From assembly GCF_000771745.2 (NCBI RefSeq), contig NZ_JPSL02000040.1:598001-662000 (forward strand): a stretch of DNA of 64,000 nucleotides. The letters are read 5' to 3'. A program made the translations under genes and the position numbers. Positions 43,028 to 51,285 of this stretch are shown here, piece after piece (positions within the stretch are counted from its first letter, which is position 1; each line of letters begins with the position of its first letter). The notes under the pieces were generated by a model. It had not been told where the DNA came from, made no database searches, and saw only the letters and a list, made by a program, of their open reading frames with translations. The stretch comes from Thermus filiformis. GTDB taxonomy: Bacteria; Deinococcota; Deinococci; Deinococcales; Thermaceae.

Positions 43028-43894
43028 GTGCCTATGGACTTTTACCTCCTCGTCCTGCTCAACGGCTTGGCCTACGCCGCCCTCCTTTTCCTCCTGGCCT
43101 CGGGCCTTTCCCTGGTCTACGGGGTTGGGCGGGTGCTCCATCTGGCCCACGGCGGGTTCTACATGCTTGGGGGGTACATCGGGTATACCCTCGTCCAGCG
43201 GTTGGGGGACTTCTGGTTGGCTCTGGCCCTCGTGCCCCTCTGCGCCCTGGTCGTTGGATGGGTGGTGGAGCGCCTGGTGAGCCTGGTCTACGGGCCGGGG
43301 CGGGCGCTGGAGCAAGTCCTCTTCACCTTCGGTCTCGCCTTCGTGATCTCAGACCTGACCCGGTTCTTCTGGGGCGCCCAGGTCCTGGGGGTGGCCGTCC
43401 CCTCGTCGTTGAACCGTCCCGTGGTCTTAGGGCCCCTTGTCTACCCCGCTTACCCCCTCTTCCTGATCGGCATGGGCGTCTTAGTGGCCTTGGGCCTTTG
43501 GGCGTCCCTCCGCTTTACCCCCTTTGGTCTTCAGGTGCGGGCGGCCGCGGGCCATCCCTCTATGGCCGAGGCCCTGGGAGTCCCCACGCGGAAGGTCCTC
43601 CAGCGGACGTACCTCCTGGGGGTGGCCCTGGCCGCCCTGGCCGGGTTTGCCGGTGCCCCCCGGATTGCCCTGGCCCCCGGGCTGGACTTTACCATGCTGA
43701 TCCTGGGCCTCATCGTCGTGGTCCTGGGCGGGCTGGGCAGCGTAACGGGAGCCCTTTACGGAGCCCTCCTGGTGGGTCTGGTGGACAGCTTCGGCAAGGC
43801 CTTTCTGCCCCAGTTTTCCCAGGCCCTGATCTTTCTGATCATGGCGCTGGTCTTGATCTTCAGGCCGGAGGGCCTCCTGGGGGGGAAAAGATGA
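43028..43894 (+). CDS. ABC transporter permease, LivH type
   Basis: A 288-residue permease with eight or so helices and the LivH blocks LAHGGFYMLGGYIGY, LEQVLFTFGLAFVISDLTRF, RAAAGHPSMAEALGVPTRKVLQRTYLLGVALA and LIVVVLGGLGSVTGALYGALLVGLVDS. The start is GTG at 43028 or ATG at 43034. Its end overlaps the next permease by 4 bases (ATGA). Confidence 0.88.
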   Translation: MPMDFYLLVLLNGLAYAALLFLLASGLSLVYGVGRVLHLAHGGFYMLGGYIGYTLVQRLGDFWLALALVPLCALVVGWVVERLVSLVYGPGRALEQVLFTFGLAFVISDLTRFFWGAQVLGVAVPSSLNRPVVLGPLVYPAYPLFLIGMGVLVALGLWASLRFTPFGLQVRAAAGHPSMAEALGVPTRKVLQRTYLLGVALAALAGFAGAPRIALAPGLDFTMLILGLIVVVLGGLGSVTGALYGALLVGLVDSFGKAFLPQFSQALIFLIMALVLIFRPEGLLGGKR

Positions 43895-44796
43895 GGTGGT
43901 GGGCGCTGGTGGGGATGGGGGTGCTCGCCTTCCTGCCCCTTCTCTCCCGGGGTTACCCCCTGCATCTGGCCACGGAGGTGGTGGCCTGGGCCCTGGCGGC
44001 CACCAGCCTGGCCTTCCTTTTCCGGACCACCGGCCTGGTCTCCCTAGGCCACGCGGCCTTCTTTGGGGGCGGGGCCTATGTGGCCGCCCTGATCACCCGG
44101 GCCGATCCCGGTCGGTGGATTTTGGCCCTGCCTTTGGCCCTGGTCTTGGGATTTGGGGTCGCTTTGGTCCTGGGCTTCCTGGCCCTAAGGAGCCACGGGA
44201 TCTTCTTCCTGATGCTGACCCTGGCCTTTTCCCAGCTCCTTTATATCTTGGTCAAGCAGGGGTTCCCCCAGCTCACCGGGGGGGACGATGGCCTCCCCGG
44301 GGTGCCCAAGCCCCTGGGATTGGAGGACCCTGCCTTCTACTACCTCGCGGGGATCTCGGTCCTGACTCTGGTCCTCCTGGCCTACCGCGCCCTGCTGGCC
44401 TCTCCCTTGGGGCAGATCCTGGATGCCCTGCGCATGAACGAGGCGCGGCTGGGGGTACTGGGATACGATACCCGCTTTTACAAGCTCCTGGCCTTTGGCC
44501 TCTCCGGGGCCCTGGGTGCCCTGGGGGGGGTGTTTCTGGCCGGTCATCGGGGTTTCGTCCATCCTCACGACCTGGCCTGGACCACTTCCGGCCTCCTCCT
44601 GGTCATGGCCGTGGTGGGAGGGATGCGGAGCGTTGCCGGTGGGCTTTGGGGAGCGGCGATCCTCATTGCTCTGGAAGCCGTTCTGAGCTCCTACACGGAT
44701 CTCTGGAACCTTTTCGTTGGGCTCTTCTTGATGGGATCGGTCGTCTACGCCCTCAAGGGGAGAAGGGGTGAAAGCCGTGCCGGTGCTTCAGGTTAA
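43891..44796 (+). CDS. ABC transporter permease, LivM type
   Basis: A 301-residue permease: GLVSLGHAAFFGGGAYVAALI, HGIFFLMLTLAFSQLLYILV, LTGGDDGLPGVP and LLLVMAVVGGMRSVAGGLWGA are typical LivM signatures. The ATG at 43891 overlaps the LivH stop; its 3' end overlaps the ATPase start by 29 bases. Confidence 0.88.
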   Translation: MRWWALVGMGVLAFLPLLSRGYPLHLATEVVAWALAATSLAFLFRTTGLVSLGHAAFFGGGAYVAALITRADPGRWILALPLALVLGFGVALVLGFLALRSHGIFFLMLTLAFSQLLYILVKQGFPQLTGGDDGLPGVPKPLGLEDPAFYYLAGISVLTLVLLAYRALLASPLGQILDALRMNEARLGVLGYDTRFYKLLAFGLSGALGALGGVFLAGHRGFVHPHDLAWTTSGLLLVMAVVGGMRSVAGGLWGAAILIALEAVLSSYTDLWNLFVGLFLMGSVVYALKGRRGESRAGASG

Positions 44797-46234
44797 GGGC
44801 GTGTACAAGAGTTTCGGTGGCCTCCTGGCCCTGGCCGGGGTCAGCCTGGCCGTGGAAAGGGGGGAACGCCGTTCCCTGGTGGGTCCCAACGGGGCGGGGA
44901 AGAGCACCTTTTTCCGGGTGATCGGAGGAGAGCACCGTCCGGACCGAGGAGAGGTCTTCCTTTTTGACCAGAGGGTTACCGGATGGCCCCCCCACCGCCT
45001 GGCCCGGCTGGGGATGGCCCGGACTTTCCAGACCTCCAGCCTCTTCCCGGAAAAGACCGTCCTGGAGCACGTGATCCTGGCCCTTTTGGTTCGGGACCGA
45101 CTGCGTCGCCGCTTCTGGCCCACCCCCCTTCACCACCTGGAGGCAGAGGCGCGGGAGGTCCTGGCCCGGCTGGGGTTGGAGGGACGGGAGGGGGTGGAGG
45201 TGCGCTTCCTTTCGTACGGGGAGCAGCGCCAGGTGGAATTGGCCATGGCCTTGGCCCAGGTCCCCCTCCTCCTCCTTCTGGATGAGCCCCTGGCAGGGCT
45301 TTCCGAGGAGGAACGGCACCGCATCCGGGAGATCCTGAAGGGCCTGCCCCGGGACATGACCATCCTCCTCATCGAGCACGACCTCGATTTCGCCTACGCT
45401 TTTGCAGATCGGGTCACCGTTCTCCACCAAGGCCAGGTGCTTGCCGAAGGGCTTCCGGGAGAGGTCCGGCGGGATCCCAGGGTGGTGGAGGTCTATGTGG
45501 GGGGGTCGGAACCGCCTTCCCGCAGGTTTGAGGAGGAGGATCAACGGGGCGAGGTGGTGCTTCAGGTCCGCGACCTCCGGGCCGGGTACGGACAGGGGGA
45601 GGTCCTCCGGGGCGTCAGCCTCGAGGTGCGGGAAGGGGAGGTGGTGGCCCTCCTGGGACGGAACGGGATGGGGAAGACCACCCTCTTCCACGCTCTCATG
45701 GGCCTCTTGCCTTCCACGGGAGAGGTGCGCCTCAGGGGAAACCCCCTGCCGGAAGGGGCCCTGGCCCGGGCCCGGGCTGGCCTGGCCCTCGTCCCCCAGG
45801 GACGCCAGGTCATCCCCGGCCTCCTGGTGGAAGAGGAGCTGCTCCTTTCCCAAAGGCCTGGGCGCTGGACCCTGGAAAAGGTATACGGCCTCTTTCCCCG
45901 CCTGAAGGAGCGTCGGCACGCGCCCTCCACGGTGCTTTCGGGCGGGGAGCAGCAGATGCTCGCCATTGCCCGGGCCCTGCTCCGCAACCCCGCAGTTCTG
46001 CTCCTGGACGAGCCCACAGAGGGTCTTTCCCCCCTTCTGGTCAAGCACGTGGGGGAGGTGCTCTTGGAGCTGGCCCGGCAGGGAGAGACGATCCTCCTGG
46101 CGGAGCAGAACGCGGCCTTTGCCCTAGGCCTGGCCCGGCGGGTCTATTTCCTGGAACAGGGACGGATCGTTGACTGCCTAGAGGCGCACCGGCTGCGCGA
46201 TAACCCGGAGCTCCTACGGGCAAGGTTGGGGTGA
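44768..46234 (+). CDS. Fused LivG-LivF ATPase of the aromatic ABC transporter
   Basis: A 488-residue protein with two complete ATP-binding cassettes, whereas LivG and LivF are usually separate chains. Cassette 1: Walker A GPNGAGKST (39-47), LSYGEQRQVELAMAL signature (about 148) and LLLDEPLAGLS. Cassette 2: GRNGMGKTT (297-305), LSGGEQQMLAIARALL (391 on) and LLLDEPTEGLS. A charged linker near residues 245-258 (PPSRRFEEEDQRGE) joins them. Order G then F agrees with a simple stop-codon fusion of adjacent genes. GTG at 44768 or 44777 may start. Confidence 0.88.
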   Translation: MKAVPVLQVKGVYKSFGGLLALAGVSLAVERGERRSLVGPNGAGKSTFFRVIGGEHRPDRGEVFLFDQRVTGWPPHRLARLGMARTFQTSSLFPEKTVLEHVILALLVRDRLRRRFWPTPLHHLEAEAREVLARLGLEGREGVEVRFLSYGEQRQVELAMALAQVPLLLLLDEPLAGLSEEERHRIREILKGLPRDMTILLIEHDLDFAYAFADRVTVLHQGQVLAEGLPGEVRRDPRVVEVYVGGSEPPSRRFEEEDQRGEVVLQVRDLRAGYGQGEVLRGVSLEVREGEVVALLGRNGMGKTTLFHALMGLLPSTGEVRLRGNPLPEGALARARAGLALVPQGRQVIPGLLVEEELLLSQRPGRWTLEKVYGLFPRLKERRHAPSTVLSGGEQQMLAIARALLRNPAVLLLDEPTEGLSPLLVKHVGEVLLELARQGETILLAEQNAAFALGLARRVYFLEQGRIVDCLEAHRLRDNPELLRARLG

Positions 46235-46240
46235 TGCAGG

Positions 46241-47677
46241 ATGGCAGAGATGTTTATCGGCGGTAAAGAGGAGACATTTCCCGGCCTGGAGCGGTTCCCC
46301 GTGGTCAACCCGGCCACAGGGGAGGTGGTGGACACGGTTCCCCTGGCCACGGAGCGGGAGGTGGACCTGGCGGTCCGGACTGCCTACGAGGCCTTCCCCG
46401 GCTGGTGGGATACGCCGGCCGCCCGGAGGGGGGAGATCCTGTACGCGGCCCTGGAGAAGGTGAAGGCCCACGCGGAGGAACTGGCCCGCACCCTCACCCT
46501 GGAGCAGGGCAAGCCCATCCGGGAAGCGCGGCTGGAGATCCGGCGCTTCCTCCACACCATCGAGCACTACGCGGGCTTGGCCAAGAACCTCCGCGGGGGG
46601 TACGTGCCCGGCCTGGACGAGGGAGCCTACGGCCTCATCCTCAAGAGGCCCCTGGGCGTGGTGGCGGCCATCGTACCTTGGAACTTCCCCACCACACTCC
46701 TCGCCAACAAGCTGGGGCCGGCCCTGGTCACGGGCAACACCGTGGTGGCCAAGCCCGCGGAGACCACACCCCTCACCACCTTGAAGATCGCCGCCCTGTT
46801 TCACGAGGCCGGCCTCCCCCCCGGGGTCTTCAACGTGGTTACCGGCCTGGGGCCCGTGGCCGGGGAAGCCCTGGTCCGCCACCCCCAGGTGCGGAAGGTG
46901 GCCTTCACGGGGTCGACCGGGGTGGGCAAGCGCATCATGGCCCTGGCCTCGGAGGGGCTGAAGCGGGTCACCCTGGAGCTTGGGGGATCCGACCCCATGA
47001 TCGTCTGCGACGATGCCGACCTGGAGGCTGCCGCCAAGGCCGCGGCCGTGGGGCGGTTCTTCAACTGCGGGCAGGCCTGCCTGGCGGTCAAGCGCCTCTA
47101 CGTCTTTGAGAACGTCTACGAAGCCTTCATGGAGCGCTTCCTTCCCCGGGTGCAGCGCCTCAGGCTGGGCCCGGGCTTGGATGAGGCAACGCAGATGGGT
47201 CCCCTGCACACGGAAAGGCAGCGCCGCCTCATAGAGGAGCAGCTCCAGGACGCCCTGGAGAGCGGGGGACGGCTGGTCGCGGGAGGCAGGAGGCCGGAAG
47301 GGGAGGCCCTGCGCCGGGGGTTCTTTTTCGAACCCACGGTGGTCCTGGAACCTGGCCTGGACAGCCGGGTGGCCCGGGAGGAGGTCTTCGGTCCCCTACT
47401 TCCCGTCTGGCGGGTCAGAAGTCTGGAGGAGGCGGTGGAGCTGGCCAACCGCTCCCCCTACGGCCTGGGCTCAACCGTGTTCACGCGGAGCCTGGAGCGG
47501 GCCTCCTACGCCCTGGAGAAGCTGGAGGCCGGGTATACTTGGGTTAACTCCGTCAACCGCATCTACGACGAACTGCCTTTCGGGGGTGTGAAGCAGAGCG
47601 GCTACGGTAAGGAGCACGGCATTGAGGCCCTGGAGTACTACCAGGAAACCAAGGCCGGGGTGGTGCGGTGGAGGTGA
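46241..47677 (+). CDS. Aldehyde dehydrogenase, second copy
   Basis: A 478-residue aldehyde dehydrogenase with VPWNFPTTLLANKLGPALVTGNTVVAKPAE, FTGSTGVGKRI, the general base in ELGGSDP and the catalytic Cys in NCGQACLAVKRL. It is paralogous to the gene at 40231 (both begin MAEMFIGG and end with KEHGIEALEYY-like tails). The two may act on different aldehydes, for example a ring-cleavage semialdehyde and an aromatic aldehyde feeding the CoA ligase. It starts 6 bases after the ATPase gene. Confidence 0.88.
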   Translation: MAEMFIGGKEETFPGLERFPVVNPATGEVVDTVPLATEREVDLAVRTAYEAFPGWWDTPAARRGEILYAALEKVKAHAEELARTLTLEQGKPIREARLEIRRFLHTIEHYAGLAKNLRGGYVPGLDEGAYGLILKRPLGVVAAIVPWNFPTTLLANKLGPALVTGNTVVAKPAETTPLTTLKIAALFHEAGLPPGVFNVVTGLGPVAGEALVRHPQVRKVAFTGSTGVGKRIMALASEGLKRVTLELGGSDPMIVCDDADLEAAAKAAAVGRFFNCGQACLAVKRLYVFENVYEAFMERFLPRVQRLRLGPGLDEATQMGPLHTERQRRLIEEQLQDALESGGRLVAGGRRPEGEALRRGFFFEPTVVLEPGLDSRVAREEVFGPLLPVWRVRSLEEAVELANRSPYGLGSTVFTRSLERASYALEKLEAGYTWVNSVNRIYDELPFGGVKQSGYGKEHGIEALEYYQETKAGVVRWR

Positions 47678-47681
47678 GAGG

Positions 47682-49232
47682 ATGCTGGAGCTTCCAGAGC
47701 GGTACAATGTGAGCACGATTCTGGACCGTAACCTGGAAAGGGGGCTGGCGGGCAAGGCCGCCGTCCGTTGGGCGGAAGGGGAGCTGAGCTACGGTGAGCT
47801 CTTCGCCCGGGTCTGCGCCTTCGCACGGGCCCTCAGGGCCCTGGGGTTTCGTCGGGAGGAACGGGTCCTCCTGGTGCTGGACGACACCTGGGCCTTCCCG
47901 GTGGCCTTTCTGGGGGCCATCCGAATGGGGGCGGTGCCCATCCCGGTGAACCCTCTTCTCCGGCCCGAAGAGTACCGTTACTTCCTGGAAGACAGCTATG
48001 CCCGGGCCGTGGTGGCCGACGAGGGGAGCCTTTCCCGGGTGGCGGAGGCCCTGAAGGGGATGGAGGGGGTTTTCCTGATCGCCTGCGGGGCGGAGCCCCC
48101 CGAGGGGGTGGAGGGGGTGCGCTTGGAGGAGCTCCTCCAGGCCCATGCGGGGGAGGTGCCCCCCGCCGACACCCACCGGGACGACATGGCCTTCTGGCTC
48201 TACAGCTCGGGGTCCACGGGGAAGCCCAAGGGGGTGGTCCACCTGCAGCACGACATCCCCTACACCTGCGAGACCTACGCCAAGCACGTCCTCCAGATCC
48301 GCGAGGAAGACGTGACCTTCTCCGCCTCCAAGCTTTTTCACGCCTACGGACTCGGCAACAACCTCTCCTTCCCCTACTGGGTGGGCGCAACCACCGTCCT
48401 CCTCAAGGGGCGCCCCACGCCGGAAACGGTTCTCCAGACCATCGTCCGTTTTCGGCCCAGCCTGTTCTTCACCGTTCCCACCCTTTACAACCTGATCCTT
48501 AACCACCCCGAAGCCGGGCGGTACGACCTTTCCTCCATCCGACTCTGCGTCTCTGCGGCCGAGCCCCTGCCCCCCGAGATCTGGCGGCGCTGGAAGGAAA
48601 CCTTCGGGCTCGTTATCCTGGACGGCATCGGCTCCACGGAGATGCTCCATATTTACTGCTCCAACACCCTGGATGCCCTCAAGCCCGGTTCCTCGGGGAA
48701 GCCGGTCCTCGGCTATGAGCTCAGGATCCTCTCTCCGGAAGGCACGCCCGTGCCCCCAGGGGAGGCCGGGGACCTCTGGGTCAGGGGGGACAGCGCCCTC
48801 GCCTTCTATTGGCACCAGCACGAGAAGACCAAGCGCACGCTTCAGGGGGAGTGGTTCCATACCGGGGACCGCTACCGCATGGACGAGGAGGGGTTCTTCT
48901 GGTACGAGGGCCGGAGCGACGACATGATCAAGGTCAAGGGCCTCTGGGTTTCCCCCATCGAGATCGAAAACGCCCTCATGGAGCATCCTGCGGTCCGGGA
49001 GGCGGCCGTGGTAGGGGTCCAAGTGGAGGGACTCGCCCGAATCAAGGCCTTTGTGATCCTCCGCGAGGGGTACACTCCCGGCGAGGCCCTTACCCGGGAA
49101 CTCCAGGAGTGGTGCAAGGCCAGGCTCCGGCCCTACCAGTACCCCGAGTTCGTGGCCTACGTGGAGGACTTCCCCCGCACCGCCACAGGTAAGGTCCAGC
49201 GTTTCAAGCTGCGCGAGCTCCAGGAGGCCTGA
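47682..49232 (+). CDS. Benzoate-CoA ligase family protein
   Basis: A 516-residue acyl-adenylate-forming enzyme. YNVSTILDRNLERGLAGKAAVRW at the start is typical of the benzoate-CoA ligase group. The P-loop-like motif is YSSGSTGKPKGVVHL, with DGIGSTEMLHIYCSN (substrate pocket), GEWFHTGDRYRMDEEGFFWYEGRSDDMIKVKG and the C-terminal lysine of PRTATGKVQRFKLRE. It would activate benzoate or a substituted benzoate with ATP and CoA, giving the thioester for the oxygenase. Start ATG 47682; 4 bases after the dehydrogenase. Confidence 0.86.
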   Translation: MLELPERYNVSTILDRNLERGLAGKAAVRWAEGELSYGELFARVCAFARALRALGFRREERVLLVLDDTWAFPVAFLGAIRMGAVPIPVNPLLRPEEYRYFLEDSYARAVVADEGSLSRVAEALKGMEGVFLIACGAEPPEGVEGVRLEELLQAHAGEVPPADTHRDDMAFWLYSSGSTGKPKGVVHLQHDIPYTCETYAKHVLQIREEDVTFSASKLFHAYGLGNNLSFPYWVGATTVLLKGRPTPETVLQTIVRFRPSLFFTVPTLYNLILNHPEAGRYDLSSIRLCVSAAEPLPPEIWRRWKETFGLVILDGIGSTEMLHIYCSNTLDALKPGSSGKPVLGYELRILSPEGTPVPPGEAGDLWVRGDSALAFYWHQHEKTKRTLQGEWFHTGDRYRMDEEGFFWYEGRSDDMIKVKGLWVSPIEIENALMEHPAVREAAVVGVQVEGLARIKAFVILREGYTPGEALTRELQEWCKARLRPYQYPEFVAYVEDFPRTATGKVQRFKLRELQEA

Positions 49233-50438
49233 GTGCCGGAGGCCTGGATCATAGACGCGGTCAGGACGCCCATCGGACGGCACGGGGGGGTGCTCTCCTC
49301 CGTGCGACCGGACGACCTTCTGGCCCACGCCCTGGCTAGCCTGATGGAGCGGACGGGCGTCCCCAAGGAGGCGGTGGAGGACGTCTACGCGGGCTGCGCC
49401 AACCAGGCGGGAGAGGACAACCGCAACGTGGCCCGCATGGCCCTCCTCCTGGCGGGCTTCCCCGTGGAGGTGGCGGGCTGCACGGTGAACCGGCTCTGCG
49501 GAAGCGGCCTCGAGGCCGTGGCCCAGGCCGCCCGGGCCATCTGGGCCGGGGAGGGCCAGGTCTACATCGGAGGCGGCGTGGAGTCCATGTCCCGCGCCCC
49601 CTACGCCGTCCCCAAGCCCGAGCGGGGCTTCCCCACCGGGAACCTGGTCATGTACGACACCACCTTAGGCTGGCGGTTCGTCAACCCCCGGATGCAGGCC
49701 CTCTACGGCACGGAGAGCATGGGGGAAACGGCGGAGAACCTGGCCGAGATGTACCGGATCGGGCGGGAAGCCCAGGACCGCTTCGCCCTCCTCTCCCACC
49801 AGAAGGCGGTCCGGGCCTGGGACGAAGGCCGCTTTCAAAAGGAGGTGGTCCCCGTCCCCGTGCGGCGGGGGAAGGAGGAGGGGTGGGTGGAGGTGGACGA
49901 GGGGCCCCGGCGGGACACCTCCTTGGAAAAGCTGGCCCAGCTTAGGCCCGTCTTCCGGGAAGGGGGGACGGTGACCGCCGGGAACTCCAGCCCCTTAAAC
50001 GACGGGGCGGCGGCGGTCCTCCTGGTCTCGGACGCCTACGCCAAGGCCCACGGGCTAAAACCCCTCGCCCGCATCCGGTCCATCGCCGTGGCCGGGGTGC
50101 CCCCTCGGATCATGGGGATCGGGCCGGTGCCCGCCACTAAGAAGGCCCTGGAGCGGGCGGGGCTGAGCCTAGGGGAGATCGGGCTCATTGAGCTCAACGA
50201 GGCCTTCGCCGCCCAGGCCCTGGCGGTCTTAAGGGAATGGGGCCTGGAGATGGAGGACCCCCGCCTGAATCCGAACGGCGGGGCCATCGCCCTGGGCCAC
50301 CCCTTGGGGGCCTCGGGGGCCAGGATTCTCACCACCCTGGTCCACGAGATGCAAAGGCGAAAGGTCCAGTTCGGCCTGGCCACCATGTGCATCGGGGTGG
50401 GCCAGGGGATCGCCCTGGTGGTGGAGGGAGTATGGTAG
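49233..50438 (+). CDS. Thiolase (3-oxoadipyl-CoA thiolase type)
   Basis: A 401-residue thiolase with NRLCGSGLEAV (nucleophilic Cys), NGGAIALGHPLGASGARI (His) and CIGVGQG (second Cys) all intact. SMSRAPYAVPKPERGF and MGETAENLAEMY fit the PcaF/PaaJ group, which releases acetyl-CoA and succinyl-CoA from 3-oxoadipyl-CoA at the end of the Paa and Box pathways. The GTG start abuts the ligase stop. Confidence 0.9.
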   Translation: MPEAWIIDAVRTPIGRHGGVLSSVRPDDLLAHALASLMERTGVPKEAVEDVYAGCANQAGEDNRNVARMALLLAGFPVEVAGCTVNRLCGSGLEAVAQAARAIWAGEGQVYIGGGVESMSRAPYAVPKPERGFPTGNLVMYDTTLGWRFVNPRMQALYGTESMGETAENLAEMYRIGREAQDRFALLSHQKAVRAWDEGRFQKEVVPVPVRRGKEEGWVEVDEGPRRDTSLEKLAQLRPVFREGGTVTAGNSSPLNDGAAAVLLVSDAYAKAHGLKPLARIRSIAVAGVPPRIMGIGPVPATKKALERAGLSLGEIGLIELNEAFAAQALAVLREWGLEMEDPRLNPNGGAIALGHPLGASGARILTTLVHEMQRRKVQFGLATMCIGVGQGIALVVEGVW

Positions 50439-51283
50439 AGGACATCCCTCTGGTGGACGCCCACGTCCACCTGCCAAGGCTCAAGGAGCTCAAGCCCTTT
50501 TGGTTCGATTGGGCCAGACGCCACGGCAACATCCCCCTGGAGCAGCTGTACGACCCCGAGGGCCGGCCCGTTCCGGAGGCAGTGGACGCCTACTTCGAGG
50601 TCGAGGGGGTGGACGCCGTGCTCCTCCTCCCCGAGTACAGCCCCCGCACAGTGGGCATCCACCCCTACGAGGACCTCCTCCCCCTGGTCGCCCACAATCC
50701 TCGGCGCTTCCGCTTCCTCGCCAACCTCAACCCCCACCTCCACTACCCCTTGGTGGAGCACCTGGAGCGCCAGCTGGAGGCGGGGGCCCTGGGGCTCAAG
50801 CTCCACCCCGTGCACGGGGGCTTCCCCATAGACCATCCCGAGCTCTTCCCCGTCTACTGGCTTCTCCAGGAACGGGGCCTCCCGGTGGTGTTCCACACTG
50901 GGGTGAGCGCCTTCCCGGGCGCCGTCAACGCTTACGCCACGCCGGAACCCGTGGAGGGGATCCTCCGTGTCTTCCCCCGCCTCAAGGTGGTCCTGGCCCA
51001 CGGGGGCCGGGGCTGGTGGTACGAGGCGGCGGCCTCCCTGGCCCTCATGTACCCCAATGTCTGGATCGAGCTCTCCGGCCTTTCCCCCAGACGCCTTCCC
51101 GAGTACTACGGCCGGTTTGACCTCCGGCGGCTCGCCCGCAAGTTCATCTTCGGCACCGACTGGCCGGGTGTCCCCGGGATCCGGGCCAACGCCCTGGCCC
51201 TTAGAGATCTGGGCTGGGACCGGGAGACCCTGGAGGCCGTCTTCCACCGCAACGCCCGGGAGGTCTACGGGCTTACCCTCTAG
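50432..51283 (+). CDS. Amidohydrolase-2 family metal-dependent hydrolase
   Basis: A 283-residue TIM-barrel protein with the metal motif VDAHVHLP, then LGLKLHPVHGGFPIDHPE, LPVVFHTGVS, LKVVLAHGGRGWWYEAA and FIFGTDWPGVPG (final metal Asp). This group includes decarboxylases such as ACMSD and gamma-resorcylate decarboxylase as well as lactone hydrolases. In an aromatic operon a decarboxylase or ring-opening hydrolase is plausible. The start ATG at 50432 overlaps the thiolase stop. Confidence 0.82.
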   Translation: MVEDIPLVDAHVHLPRLKELKPFWFDWARRHGNIPLEQLYDPEGRPVPEAVDAYFEVEGVDAVLLLPEYSPRTVGIHPYEDLLPLVAHNPRRFRFLANLNPHLHYPLVEHLERQLEAGALGLKLHPVHGGFPIDHPELFPVYWLLQERGLPVVFHTGVSAFPGAVNAYATPEPVEGILRVFPRLKVVLAHGGRGWWYEAAASLALMYPNVWIELSGLSPRRLPEYYGRFDLRRLARKFIFGTDWPGVPGIRANALALRDLGWDRETLEAVFHRNAREVYGLTL

Positions 51284-51285
51284 CC

